NCBI GenBank assembly: GCA_023301205.1
Contig: JALZVC010000128.1
Location: 1-21,222 of the forward strand
Reading direction: 5' to 3'
DNA length: 21,222 nucleotides
DNA from: Flavobacteriaceae bacterium
Lineage (GTDB): Bacteria > Bacteroidota > Bacteroidia > Flavobacteriales > Flavobacteriaceae
Within the stretch, counting starts at the first letter, position 1. Each line of letters starts with the position of its first letter. Shown here piece after piece: positions 10,301-18,379 of the stretch. The position numbers and the translations under genes are program-made. The notes below the pieces were generated by a model. That model was not told the origin of the DNA, did no database searches, and saw nothing but the letters and a program-made list of their open reading frames with translations.

Positions 10301-11665
10301 GAAGATAATGAAGGGAAGCCTATCGATATAGTTATCTCTCGTACCTCAGAAGTCAAATTAGTTGATACTAAAACAGGAATTACATTAAGTACTAACAGTA
10401 TTCAGTACGGTTCTACCATCTTTGTTAAAGATGGCGATAAACTAAAAGCTGGTGATGTTGTGTCACAATGGGATCCATATAACGGTGTTATTATTTCAGA
10501 ATTTGCTGGTAAGATCAAGTATGAAAATATTGAACAAGGTATTACATACCAGGTTGAGATAGATGAACAGACTGGTTTCCAAGAAAAAGTAATTTCAGAA
10601 TCTAGAGATAAGAAGAAGATACCTACATTACAAATTATGGGTAAAAAGGATGAAGTAATTCGTTCGTATAACTTACCAGTAGGTGCCTTGATATCTGTAG
10701 AAGATGGAGAGAAAATTAAGATAGGTAAGATTCTTGTAAAGATTCCACGTAAATCTGCAAAAGCAGGTGATATTACTGGAGGTTTACCACGTGTAACAGA
10801 ATTGTTTGAAGCACGTAACCCTTCTAATCCTGCTGTAGTAAGTGAGATTGATGGTGTTGTTTCCTTCGGAAAAATTAAACGTGGTAACCGTGAGATTATC
10901 GTAGAGTCTAAGCTAGGAGAAGTAATGAAGTATCTAGTAAAGTTAAGTAATCAGATTCTTGTACAAGAAAATGATTATGTACGTGCAGGAATGCCGCTTT
11001 CAGACGGTTCTATAACCCCAGCAGACATCTTGAGAATTAAAGGACCATCTGCTGTACAGCAGTACTTAGTGAACGAAGTACAAGAAGTATATCGTTTACA
11101 AGGGGTGAAGATTAATGACAAGCACTTTGAGGTTGTTGTTCGCCAGATGATGCGTAAAGTACGTATTGTTGATAGTGGAGATACAACTTTCTTAGAGAAC
11201 CAACTAGTTCATAAATCTGACTTTATTGAAGAGAACGATAAGATATTTGGTCTTAAAATAGTTGAAAACGCAGGTGAGTCAAGCAACCTTAAGGAAGGAC
11301 AGATGGTTACTGCCAGAGAGTTACGTGATGAGAATTCTATTTTAAGAAGAGCAGATAAGACCTTAGTAGAAGCAAGAGATGCGGTTAACGCAACAGCAAC
11401 TCCTATTCTACAGGGTATTACCAGAGCATCGCTACAAACGAAGTCATTTATCTCAGCGGCATCATTTCAGGAGACAACTAAAGTATTAAACGAAGCTGCG
11501 GTAGCAGGTAAGGTTGATAGCTTAGAAGGTCTTAAGGAAAACGTTATTGTAGGTAAGCGTATTCCGGCGGGTACTGGTATGAGAAGATATGATACAATTA
11601 TCGTGGGTTCTAAACAAGAGCTCGAAGAAATGTCTAAGGAAAAAGAAGAAGTGAACTTTAACTAA
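7364..11665 (+). CDS. rpoC: DNA-directed RNA polymerase subunit beta-prime
   Basis: This 1433-residue protein is the beta-prime subunit, which supplies the catalytic magnesium site. The N-terminal zinc site is formed by C66, C68, C81 and C84. The absolutely conserved catalytic motif NADFDGDQ is at 475-482, with metal-binding D477, D479 and D481. The second zinc site is C825, C899, C906 and C909. The bridge-helix/trigger-loop region ([20 protein letters not shown]) follows at about 920-940. Length and motif spacing are normal for Bacteroidetes and there is no frameshift. The start ATG is preceded by an A/T-rich leader. A terminator hairpin lies just after the stop. Confidence 0.99.
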   Translation: MARNNHEQPAKKFEKISIGLASPEAILAESKGEVLKPETINYRTHKPERDGLFCERIFGPVKDYECACGKYKRIRYKGIVCDRCGVEVTEKKVRRDRVGHISLVVPVAHIWYFRSLPNKIGYLLGLPSKKLDMIIYYERYVVIQPGIAQNEEGEPVHKLDFLTEEEYLTILDSLPQENMYLDDEDPNKFIAKMGAECLIDLLKLIDLNDLSFELRHKANNETSKQRKTEALKRLQVVEALRDANKNRENNPEWMIMKVVPVIPPELRPLVPLDGGRFATSDLNDLYRRVIIRNNRLKRLMEIKAPEVILRNEKRMLQESVDSLFDNTRKSSAVKTDSNRPLKSLSDSLKGKQGRFRQNLLGKRVDYSARSVIVVGPELRLFECGIPKDMAAELYKPFVIRKLIERGIVKTVKSAKKIIDKKEPVVWDILENVLKGHPVMLNRAPTLHRLGIQAFQPKLIEGKAIQLHPLVCTAFNADFDGDQMAVHLPLGPEAILECQLLLLASHNILNPANGSPVAVPSQDMVLGLYYMTKLRKSTKDVTVKGEGLTFYSAEEAMIAYNEKMVDLNAEIKIRTKDFDENGVLKLQVITTTLGRVLFNEHVPEVAGYINEVLTKKSLRDIIGDILAVTSVPETADFLDAIKTLGYKFAFEGGLSFSLGDIIIPPEKQQMIDNANAQVDAIVGNYNMGLITNNERYNQVIDIWTATNAELTELSMKRIREDQQGFNSVYMMLDSGARGSKEQIRQLTGMRGLMAKPKKSNSGGGEIIENPILSNFKEGLSILEYFISTHGARKGLADTALKTADAGYLTRRLVDVSQDVIVNEEDCGTLRGIEVSSLKKNEEVVETLGARIVGRTALNDVINPLTKEVLVESGQHIYEKAAAAIEASPLETVEVRSALTCEAKKGICTQCYGRNLATNKMVQRGEAVGVVAAQSIGEPGTQLTLRTFHVGGVASNISDENKLTVKFDGIAEIEDLKTVKGEDNEGKPIDIVISRTSEVKLVDTKTGITLSTNSIQYGSTIFVKDGDKLKAGDVVSQWDPYNGVIISEFAGKIKYENIEQGITYQVEIDEQTGFQEKVISESRDKKKIPTLQIMGKKDEVIRSYNLPVGALISVEDGEKIKIGKILVKIPRKSAKAGDITGGLPRVTELFEARNPSNPAVVSEIDGVVSFGKIKRGNREIIVESKLGEVMKYLVKLSNQILVQENDYVRAGMPLSDGSITPADILRIKGPSAVQQYLVNEVQEVYRLQGVKINDKHFEVVVRQMMRKVRIVDSGDTTFLENQLVHKSDFIEENDKIFGLKIVENAGESSNLKEGQMVTARELRDENSILRRADKTLVEARDAVNATATPILQGITRASLQTKSFISAASFQETTKVLNEAAVAGKVDSLEGLKENVIVGKRIPAGTGMRRYDTIIVGSKQELEEMSKEKEEVNFN

Positions 11666-11693
11666 TATAAAGTTTAACCTTATAGTAAATATC

Positions 11694-11723
11694 AAAATCC
11701 CGTTTCGTTAGTCTCGGGATTTT
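11694..11723 (+). terminator. Terminator after rpoC
   Basis: AAAATCCCG (11694-11702) pairs with CGGGATTTT (11715-11723), nine perfect pairs around a 12-base loop, followed by GTATTTTTAT. It begins 28 bases after the rpoC stop and ends before the DUF3467 gene. Termination may be incomplete because the T run is interrupted. Confidence 0.7.
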
Positions 11724-11745
11724 GTATTTTTATACTAGTAACAGC

Positions 11746-11790
11746 GTAGCTTTTTTAGCGTACGCAAAAATATTAAATATTCAAAAAATG
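11746..11790. repeat. Degenerate dispersed repeat, copy 1
   Basis: This stretch resembles 18334-18379 in the same orientation. Both contain GTAGC, then a T-rich spacer, TTTAGC, TACGC, AAAAT and TATTCAA in the same order and spacing; about 31 of 37 positions from TTTAGC onward agree. Copy 1 contains the perfect palindrome GCGTACGC (11758-11765) and runs into the start codon of the DUF3467 gene. It may be a degraded family of short intergenic repeats; only two copies are visible here. Confidence 0.4.
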
Positions 11791-12105
11791 GCAGATCAAA
11801 AAGAAACCCATAAAAAAGGACAATTAAATATAGAACTAGACGCTGAAGTAGCACAAGGCATATACAGCAACTTAGCAATTATCAATCACTCCCAATCTGA
11901 ATTTGTGGTAGATTTTGTATCCATAATGCCAGGAGTTCCAAAAAGTAAAGTAAAAGCTAGAATTGTCCTAACACCGCAACATGCAAAACGCTTTTTAAAA
12001 GCCTTACATGAAAATGTTACTAGGTTTGAAAAACAACACGGACCTATTAAAGAACAAAAGCAACCTGCGATCCCTATTAATTTTGGGCCTACAGGAGAGG
12101 CTTAG
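11788..12105 (+). CDS. DUF3467 domain protein, small conserved protein of unknown function
   Basis: This 105-residue protein has the features of the DUF3467 family, common in Bacteroidetes and some other bacteria. The pattern is GQLNIELDAEVAQGIYSNLA (residues 12-31), then HSQSEFVVDFVSIMPG, and VLTPQHAKRFLKALHENV toward the C-terminus. It has no signal peptide or membrane segment, so it is probably cytoplasmic. The frame is open upstream to an ATG at 11722, but that start overlaps the rpoC terminator and adds residues unlike the family; ATG 11788, behind an A-rich leader, gives the usual MADQ-like N-terminus. It lies just after rpoC and ends before a very strong terminator. The molecular function is unknown. 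Confidence 0.88.
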   Translation: MADQKETHKKGQLNIELDAEVAQGIYSNLAIINHSQSEFVVDFVSIMPGVPKSKVKARIVLTPQHAKRFLKALHENVTRFEKQHGPIKEQKQPAIPINFGPTGEA

Positions 12106-12123
12106 TTTTATATATATTACTCT

Positions 12124-12168
12124 AAAAGCACCTTGATTTAATGAAATTAAATCAAGGTGCTTTTTTTT
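12124..12168 (+). terminator. Strong intrinsic terminator after the DUF3467 gene
   Basis: Bases 12124-12142 pair perfectly with 12146-12164, a 19-bp stem with the three-base loop GAA, running into eight consecutive T. This is the strongest terminator in the window and marks the end of the conserved secE-rpoC-DUF3467 block. The A/T-rich stem base means it could also work from the opposite strand. Confidence 0.92.
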
Positions 12169-12279
12169 GTATTTAAAATCTACTGATTGTTAATTTATAA
12201 AAGGATACCTGGCTTTGTCATCAATAAATTAGACCCTTACTCTGCATTATATATGGGATTATAAAGACTACGTGTGTTT

Positions 12280-12321
12280 ATTTGATTAAAACATCACAAA
12301 TTAACGCGTATTTAGTCAAAT
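12280..12321. repeat. 11-bp inverted repeat upstream of the DUF4347 gene
   Basis: ATTTGATTAAA (12280-12290) faces TTTAGTCAAAT (12311-12321): eleven pairs with one G-T, separated by 20 bases. It lies about 85-125 bases upstream of the proposed -7 element. It could be an operator or an RNA hairpin from upstream read-through. AT-rich DNA makes chance matches more likely. Confidence 0.35.
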
Positions 12322-12403
12322 CATATCTTGTTTTAAATTCCTACAAAATATTACATTATATCGAATAAATAAGTATTTTAACCTCGTTTTTGTTTATTTT
12401 AAT

Positions 12404-12411
12404 TATGTTTG
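12404..12411 (+). promoter_or_regulatory. Possible -7 promoter element (TAnnTTTG) for the DUF4347 gene
   Basis: TATGTTTG matches the TAnnTTTG -7 consensus of the Bacteroidetes primary sigma factor. No TTG -33 element lies at the expected 17-23 base distance, so the match is partial. Transcription would start near 12418, giving a leader of about 75 bases to ATG 12493. Confidence 0.4.
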
Positions 12412-12492
12412 TGATATAGACCATAATCTAAGTTTTTAGATTAGAGCGAATTATATTATAATATGTACCATTTTAGATTTATTAATACAAAT

Positions 12493-14136
12493 ATGAATTA
12501 TAAAAATATATTATTAGTGTCAATACTTTTAGTAGGTGTTGCCTTAAATGTAGATGCAAAGATTTCATCTATTGCAAGTGAGGCATGCGCTGATCTATTT
12601 GTAGCGCAAGCATCAGGAAATACTATATCGTGTAAAGATCAGGATGCAGATCTAATAGCAGTAAATTCTAAGGTGTCAGATCGTGATTTTTCTAAAAGCT
12701 CAATTTGGATAGATAATACAGTTGATCATCCTGAGGGTTTTCTCAGAGAGGCTTTAAAAAAGAGTAACTTAGACGCGTTACATCTTGTAACACATGGTCG
12801 TCCTGGAGAACTTTTAATAAACGGGCAATGGCTTAATAAAGAAGAAATAACGCTGTTTATTAAAACAAAAACCTCTACTCCTCAATCTTTAATAACTAAT
12901 TTGTATGTCTATGGATGTAATTTTGCTAAAGGCAAGAAGGGCTTAGATGCTATTGCATATATACAGAAAAACACAGATTTAATACTATCAGCATCTACTA
13001 ATGTAACTGGTGCAGATGGTGATTGGATACTAGAAATAGGTAATGCAAAGGGAGCACTTCAAGTACATAACTATCCGTCTATTTTACAATGTACTGGTCC
13101 TGCTGATGATTGTGATGGTGATTTAGTGCTTAATAGAGAGGATCAAGATGATGATAATGATGGTATCTCTGATATTGATGAAGGCTGTAATGAAGTTTTT
13201 GATTTACTTGACGAGTTTGGTCCTATTATATCCGTAATTCCTCTTGATGTAAATAACTCATACACGATAACAAATTTTTCTGATACAGGTGTAGATTTTA
13301 GATTTACAGAAGTATTGGTAGCTGCAAGTCGTAATGGGTTTCCTCGTACATTTTTAAATGTAACTCCTGCAATTCAAGCAAGTACAATTGTAAATATTAA
13401 CAACAGTCCAAGTCAAATAGATTTATCTACCCCAGTTGATAGACGAATCATATATAGGATAGAGTTTTTTGATACAGGAACAACAACACCTGTAAATGTT
13501 ACAGATTTTTCTTTTAGATTAGGAGATGTAGATGCATCAGAAATATATGGAAATTTTTCAGAACAACCTGTGTTTGGGCCTTTTCCTCCAGGTGGTGATA
13601 TTTCTCTACTTAACAATCCAACTACTGGAGATTATTTACAATCAGCTGGGGCAAATATAGGTAATGGATCAAATGGTGGTGATATTGTACTGTCATTTCC
13701 TAATCCAATCACTGTTCTCGAGTTCACAGCTGAAAGGCCAAGTGGTAACATGGGTTTATTTTTTAAAGAATTTTTTATTGCAGGTAGCTGCACTGGAATA
13801 GACCTAGATGGAGATGGCATTCCCAATCATCTTGATCTTGATAGTGATGGTGATGGTTGTGCAGATGCTATAGAAGGTGATGGAGATTACACATTAGCAG
13901 ATCTAGAAAACTCAAGTTTAGATGGAGGTAATAGTGGTCCTGACTTTACAGGAACATTCATGAATGGAATAATTAAAAACTTAGGTGCTACTGTTGACTC
14001 TAACGGTGTTCCTAATACTGATAATAATTTATTAACAGATGATTCACACGGTATAGGCACTTCTCAAGACGGAGCAGATTCCGACGCTTGTAAATGTCTA
14101 TCTGGAGAAGCTGATGCTCCATCTTTAGGTAACTAA
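12493..14136 (+). CDS. Secreted DUF4347 protein with calcium-binding Asp-rich repeats
   Basis: A 547-residue exported protein. Residues 1-22 form a signal peptide (hydrophobic core ILLVSILLVGVALNV, likely cut after VDA). An in-frame ATG at 12463 would put ten extra residues before it, so ATG 12493 is preferred. Residues about 70-190 match DUF4347: HLVTHGRPGELLING around H101-G102, and LYVYGCNFAKG around C142, then STNVTGADGDWILE. The His-Gly and Cys motifs resemble clan CD cysteine peptidases, which is inference. Asp-rich thrombospondin type 3-like calcium loops occur at 205-227 and 437-456, with a beta-rich domain between. Flavobacterial relatives often continue into longer repeats or a T9SS domain; this one stops at CKCLSGEADAPSLGN with no sorting domain visible. 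A 37-base gap leads to the next gene, probably in one operon. Confidence 0.85.
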   Translation: MNYKNILLVSILLVGVALNVDAKISSIASEACADLFVAQASGNTISCKDQDADLIAVNSKVSDRDFSKSSIWIDNTVDHPEGFLREALKKSNLDALHLVTHGRPGELLINGQWLNKEEITLFIKTKTSTPQSLITNLYVYGCNFAKGKKGLDAIAYIQKNTDLILSASTNVTGADGDWILEIGNAKGALQVHNYPSILQCTGPADDCDGDLVLNREDQDDDNDGISDIDEGCNEVFDLLDEFGPIISVIPLDVNNSYTITNFSDTGVDFRFTEVLVAASRNGFPRTFLNVTPAIQASTIVNINNSPSQIDLSTPVDRRIIYRIEFFDTGTTTPVNVTDFSFRLGDVDASEIYGNFSEQPVFGPFPPGGDISLLNNPTTGDYLQSAGANIGNGSNGGDIVLSFPNPITVLEFTAERPSGNMGLFFKEFFIAGSCTGIDLDGDGIPNHLDLDSDGDGCADAIEGDGDYTLADLENSSLDGGNSGPDFTGTFMNGIIKNLGATVDSNGVPNTDNNLLTDDSHGIGTSQDGADSDACKCLSGEADAPSLGN

Positions 14137-14173
14137 ACACTATTTGATTTACACTATTAAATTTACACTAATT

Positions 14174-14878
14174 ATGAATAAATTAAAAATACTTATCATA
14201 TTACTATGTAGTTGTTTTGCTAACACCTATGCACAAGTAGGTATAAATACTTCAGATCCTCAAGAGGCTTTGCACATTGCGGGTTCAGGTAGTACTATAA
14301 GAGTAGAGGGCTTAGACAATACTAATAATATTAATAACCTTGGAGGGGTTAATAATTACAATTTGATGGTTGATACTAGCGGTGATCTGTCTTTAGGGCT
14401 TCAATCGGGTTTATTACTATCTACAGCAAGATTACTAACTCCTGTAGTTGTTCAAACTGATGCAGATTCAGGATTAAATGATGCCGAGCTGTATCAAGAA
14501 AATTTCACATTAACGCAAAGAGCATTAGTTGTGATTAACTACCATATTTCTATAGAATTTTTAAGCTTTGATGGTTTAGCCGAAATAACAGATGGTAGAG
14601 CAAAGATAGCACATAACTTTTTTTATATAGGAGACGGCACAACAGCAGACACGAGCAGAGCTTATGGGATGGCTAGTAATGTGTATTCTAATTTTATAAG
14701 CGATGCAGCTACTAATTCTATAGTGAACTCACACTCAGAAATCATTTCTTTAGATCCAGGAACCTATAGCATCCATATGTTTGGAGCTGTATTTGGAGGT
14801 GGATTAACTGCAGATGCTTCATTTAGAGGCATATTTGGTAGTGATGATCGTTTAGATATTTCAGTAATTTATTTATAA
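14174..14878 (+). CDS. Secreted protein of unknown function, paralog A (QVGI N-terminus)
   Basis: A 234-residue protein whose signal peptide (residues 1-20) is followed by QVGINTSDPQEALHI, a start typical of many exported Bacteroidetes proteins (pattern QVGInt..P...LhI). I do not recognise the rest as a characterised family. Its most conserved parts, shared with the next gene, are RALVVINYHISIEFLSFDG (116-134), DGRAKIAHNFF plus GDGT (140-156), and SIHMFGAVFGGG (199-210). The many short hydrophobic/polar alternations suggest an all-beta fold. No lipobox, T9SS sorting domain or membrane anchor is visible. An upstream in-frame TTG at 14144 is rejected because it would bury the signal peptide. 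It starts 37 bases after the DUF4347 gene and ends four bases before paralog B. Confidence 0.8.
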   Translation: MNKLKILIILLCSCFANTYAQVGINTSDPQEALHIAGSGSTIRVEGLDNTNNINNLGGVNNYNLMVDTSGDLSLGLQSGLLLSTARLLTPVVVQTDADSGLNDAELYQENFTLTQRALVVINYHISIEFLSFDGLAEITDGRAKIAHNFFYIGDGTTADTSRAYGMASNVYSNFISDAATNSIVNSHSEIISLDPGTYSIHMFGAVFGGGLTADASFRGIFGSDDRLDISVIYL

Positions 14879-14882
14879 AACT

Positions 14883-15581
14883 ATGATTAAATATTATTTA
14901 TTATTAATTATATGCTTTAGTTCTAATGCTTATGCACAGGTAGGTATTGGTGTCCTTGCACCCCAACAGGATTTACACATTGCAGGAGCAAATAGTGAGA
15001 TACGAATAGAGGCTTTAAATGCCACTAATGAAAGTTTGAATGCTGGAGGAAGTAATTTGTATAATGTATTAGTTGATAGTGATGGTAACTTTCGTTTAAA
15101 TCCACAATCAAGATTGTTGAGTTCAGATAGCAATATACCTATTCCTGTTAGTGTGCAATCTGGAGAATTTTCAGAATTAAATAGTGGTGCCCTCTATCAA
15201 AGAAACTTTACTCTTGAAAAAAGAGCGCTTGTGATTATTAACTATTATATACCTGTTGAGTTTTTGAGCTTTGACGGTACAAGTAATGTAAATGATGGTC
15301 GTGTTAAGATAGCACAAAATTATTTTCACCTTGGAGATGGAACTTCAGAAGATACGAGTACCAGTTATGGAATCTCGAGTAGTACATATTCTAATTTTAC
15401 CTGTGACACAGCGACTGGTTTTGTCTATAATTCACAATCTATTCTAGTTAGTCTTGAGGCAGGCCTACATAGCATACATATGAAAGGAGCCGTTTTTGGT
15501 GGTGGAAGAGATGTTGGAGCTTCATTCACTAGTGTTTTTAACGATGGAGATAGAATAGATATTACGGCTATATACTTGTAA
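14883..15581 (+). CDS. Secreted protein of unknown function, paralog B (QVGI N-terminus)
   Basis: A 232-residue protein, clearly the tandem duplicate of the gene just upstream. The two align end to end almost without gaps, with roughly half of the mature residues identical. A signal peptide (residues 1-18, ending SSNAYA) precedes QVGIGVLAPQQDLHIAG. Shared blocks include RALVIINYYIPVEFLSFDG, DGRVKIAQNYF, GDGTSEDTS, SIHMKGAVFGGG and a C-terminal DRIDITAIYL. The short ending rules out a T9SS domain. The start is only four bases after paralog A, so translation is probably coupled. The function is unknown; an extracellular or outer-surface structural or binding role is a guess from the context. 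Confidence 0.8.
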   Translation: MIKYYLLLIICFSSNAYAQVGIGVLAPQQDLHIAGANSEIRIEALNATNESLNAGGSNLYNVLVDSDGNFRLNPQSRLLSSDSNIPIPVSVQSGEFSELNSGALYQRNFTLEKRALVIINYYIPVEFLSFDGTSNVNDGRVKIAQNYFHLGDGTSEDTSTSYGISSSTYSNFTCDTATGFVYNSQSILVSLEAGLHSIHMKGAVFGGGRDVGASFTSVFNDGDRIDITAIYL

Positions 15582-15757
15582 AATAGTGTATTTAGCTCTT
15601 AATAAGAATTTCTATATTAACATGATTTCTATCTGCAATTTTGTATATTTTAGTTAGAGAAGTGTTTAAGAAAACTGTATAAATCGTGGTCTATATTTTC
15701 TAATAACAGCCATAATTTTTTTAACCAATTTAACACCTAATTTCAAATACCCATATT

Positions 15758-18262
15758 ATGAAATTTTTATTATTATTTACAATTATTTTATCAACAATAT
15801 TTAGTGCAAACAGTCAAGAAACACATGTTTTTTTACTTGCGGGACAATCTAATATGGTAGGTAGACCAGATTTTGATAATGGAGCAGTACACCCAGCTGG
15901 TACTTTACAGTGGGGAAGAGAAGGTAATGATGATGGTGATTTAATACCTGCAACTGTACCTTTACAGCATAGAAATGCTGTTGATGGTCGGATGGGATTA
16001 GATATTCAATTTGCGATAGATTATAAGGCAGCAAACCCTAATGTAACTATAGTCTTTATTCCTTCAGCAAGACGAGCAACTGGTTTTGATCGACCTGGAG
16101 AATGGAGAGTTGATGATGAACTCTATGATGATGCCGTTGATAGAGTAAATGCGTGTATGTCACAAAACCCTTCATTTATTTTTAAGGGGATTCTTTGGCA
16201 TCAAGGAGAGCGAGATAGAGATAATGTTCCTGCATATTATGCTTTTTATGATGATTTAATTAATAGTATGAGAGATGATATTAATGTGGCTGACGCTACA
16301 ACACCTTTTATTTGTGGTGGATTAACACCCAATTACATGAGTTTTAGGGGTTTATTTTCTGACGCTGAACTAGTACAAGCGTATCTAGAAGATACACCTA
16401 ATAGGATTCCGCATACAGCTTATGTAGAAAATATAGGTCTTACAGATATTGGTGATGATATACATTTTGATTCTGCGTCAATTAGAGAGATGGGGTCAAG
16501 GTATTTACAACAGTTACCTAATGCAATTAATAATCTTCCCTGTAATGGAATTACAACGTTTACAAATGGAATGTGGACAAATGGTGTTCCAGATATAACT
16601 ATGAACGCCGTTATTAATTCAGATTATAATACAACCACACATGGTAGCTTAGATGCATGTAGCATTACTGTAAATTCTGGAAACACGATGACTATCGCTG
16701 CGGGAGATTATCTAGATGTGAAAAGAGATGTTACCGTTATCGGAGTCTTAGACGTGGAACATACTGCTAGTTTTGTGCAAAGATCATCTTTAGCTACTAC
16801 GACTAATAATGGGAGTATTAATGTACATGTAACTACACCGGTACTTGATCCACGTGATTTCATCTTGACGGGAAGCCCTATGGCAGGTGAACAAGCTAGT
16901 AGTGTTTTTGCTGCAGGGCATAGCGTACGTAGACATGACACAAATCTTTTTGTTCCTAACCCAGCTGTTGCTGCAGAATTTCCTTTAGCTGAAAATTTTG
17001 CAGATGATAATGGTGACAATTGGATACTTCATTCAGGTGTTTTAAACATTGCAGAGGGTTACTTTGCAAGACCACAACCAGATTTGCAAACAGTAGGTAG
17101 TTTTGATTTATTATTTAATGACGGAACGTTAAATAATGGACTAGTAGTTAAAGACTTAATCTTTAAGACAGATAGAAATGGGAGTCCAAATATTATCTCA
17201 AATCCATATGCTTCGCCAATTTCTGCAGACGATTTTATAAGAATTAATCATGCAATAGATGAAGTTTATTTTTGGGAGCATATTACAGAACCTTCTACAG
17301 AATTTCCGGGATATCTTACTGCTAACTTTAGTATGGAAGATCTCTCTATGTATAATTTGATGGGAGGAGTAAAGGCAAGTAGTGATAATTCTACAGGAGG
17401 TGATACCGAGCCTAATGGTGTTATAGCAACATCTCAAGGATTTGGTATTAAATTAAGTGTTTCAGATACCGATCTCGATCCAGAAGATGGGGGTACGCCT
17501 GTTAATTCGGGTACCGCTATTTTCACGAATAGAATGCGTCAAACTACCGGTAACGTAACTTTAAGAACAGCAAGTGAAGAAGAAAACAAAATATGGGTGT
17601 CAATTACTAATCCAGAGTTCGACTTTACATCAAATACCTTAGTTGGTTTTACAGAAAATGCTACAAGTAACGTAGACGCCGGGTATGACAGCACTAGACT
17701 TGCCAGTGTACTTTCTATTTTTTCTGGTATACCAGACAGTGAAGTAGAATTAGGAATACAAGGGCGTGAATCTTTTGATGAGAGCATGAGGATACCTCTT
17801 GGCTTCTCTTCTCAAATAGATACTAGTACTTTGTATCAAATTGATATAGATCATATACAGGGTGATTTATTAAATACTGTAAACGTTTACCTTTTAGATT
17901 TTGCTACAGGTGTAACTACAAACCTTAGTAAAACTACATATGAGTTTGAATCATTAAAAGAACAGTTTCCTAATCGTTTTGAGCTCTTTTTTGAAACTAA
18001 AGTTCTTGGTGTAGCTTCAGAAACGTTTACAGATTTTAGTATAGCACCTAATCCAGGAAACGGGATGATAAGGCTACTATCTAACAATCAAATGCTTGAT
18101 ACTATTTCTGTTTATGATGCTCTTGGAAGGTTAATTATCATTAAAAATCAACTTGATGTTTCTGAAACGACTATAGATATAAGTGATAATACAAGTGGTT
18201 TGTACTTTATTAAATGTACAAATGATAAAGGTTCTCAGACTAAAAAATATATCAAGAAATAA
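15758..18262 (+). CDS. T9SS-secreted multidomain protein with N-terminal SASA/CE6-type esterase domain
   Basis: An 834-residue exported protein. A signal peptide (about 1-19) is followed by an SGNH-hydrolase domain of the SASA (sialate O-acetylesterase / carbohydrate esterase 6) type at about 22-255. The nucleophile motif is GQSNM with S31. The block GILWHQGERD (144-153) carries the conserved Gln-Gly-Glu, and DDIHFD (233-238) carries H236 with a preceding Asp. Such domains remove O-acetyl groups from sugars or plant/algal polysaccharides; the substrate cannot be told. From about 256, a beta-rich region of the kind common in flavobacterial surface proteins (GMWTNGVPDITMNAVI, then ACSITVNSGNTMTI) runs to a C-terminal T9SS type A sorting domain at 760-834 (FSIAPNPGNG, DALGR, TSGLYFIK, basic end). 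It is probably delivered to the cell surface or medium. A 176-base gap before it suggests a separate promoter. Confidence 0.88.
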   Translation: MKFLLLFTIILSTIFSANSQETHVFLLAGQSNMVGRPDFDNGAVHPAGTLQWGREGNDDGDLIPATVPLQHRNAVDGRMGLDIQFAIDYKAANPNVTIVFIPSARRATGFDRPGEWRVDDELYDDAVDRVNACMSQNPSFIFKGILWHQGERDRDNVPAYYAFYDDLINSMRDDINVADATTPFICGGLTPNYMSFRGLFSDAELVQAYLEDTPNRIPHTAYVENIGLTDIGDDIHFDSASIREMGSRYLQQLPNAINNLPCNGITTFTNGMWTNGVPDITMNAVINSDYNTTTHGSLDACSITVNSGNTMTIAAGDYLDVKRDVTVIGVLDVEHTASFVQRSSLATTTNNGSINVHVTTPVLDPRDFILTGSPMAGEQASSVFAAGHSVRRHDTNLFVPNPAVAAEFPLAENFADDNGDNWILHSGVLNIAEGYFARPQPDLQTVGSFDLLFNDGTLNNGLVVKDLIFKTDRNGSPNIISNPYASPISADDFIRINHAIDEVYFWEHITEPSTEFPGYLTANFSMEDLSMYNLMGGVKASSDNSTGGDTEPNGVIATSQGFGIKLSVSDTDLDPEDGGTPVNSGTAIFTNRMRQTTGNVTLRTASEEENKIWVSITNPEFDFTSNTLVGFTENATSNVDAGYDSTRLASVLSIFSGIPDSEVELGIQGRESFDESMRIPLGFSSQIDTSTLYQIDIDHIQGDLLNTVNVYLLDFATGVTTNLSKTTYEFESLKEQFPNRFELFFETKVLGVASETFTDFSIAPNPGNGMIRLLSNNQMLDTISVYDALGRLIIIKNQLDVSETTIDISDNTSGLYFIKCTNDKGSQTKKYIKK

Positions 18263-18333
18263 TTATTTAATGTATAGTGCATCTATTTTTACTAGAAGTA
18301 CTCATTAAATGACAGTTTGTTATTTCTTGCAAA

Positions 18334-18379
18334 GTAGCATGTTTTAGCTTACGCGAAAATGTTATTTATTCAATAAAGA
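18334..18379. repeat. Degenerate dispersed repeat, copy 2
   Basis: This is the counterpart of 11746-11790 in the same orientation. It carries GTAGC, a T-rich spacer, TTTAGC, TACGC, AAAAT and TATTCAA in the same order. It differs from copy 1 by about six substitutions over 37 aligned bases plus a one-base spacer change. Here it lies outside any gene and runs into the left arm of the next inverted repeat. Confidence 0.4.

Larger units (their letters stand above)
12169..12492. other. Intergenic region upstream of the secreted-protein cluster
   Basis: No convincing gene is present in this very AT-rich stretch. It holds an 11-bp inverted repeat (12280-12290 with 12311-12321) and a -7-type promoter element at 12404-12411, which suggests that the cluster downstream is transcribed on its own, independently of rpoC. 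Nothing else was recognised. Confidence 0.6.

Noticed and set aside
11722..11787. Upstream in-frame ATG extending the DUF3467 gene
   Set aside because: It overlaps the rpoC terminator stem, and the 22 added residues do not resemble the family N-terminus; ATG 11788 fits better.
12463..12492. Earlier ATG for the DUF4347 gene
   Set aside because: It puts ten residues in front of a complete signal peptide; ATG 12493 gives an ordinary MNYKN start. The earlier start cannot be fully excluded.
13120..13900. Asp/Gly-rich stretches as a tandem DNA repeat
   Set aside because: The two segments are separated by about 600 bases and are ordinary calcium-binding protein loops, not a DNA repeat array.
14144..14173. 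TTG start for paralog A
   Set aside because: A rare start codon that would bury the signal peptide behind ten extra residues; ATG 14174 matches the start of paralog B.
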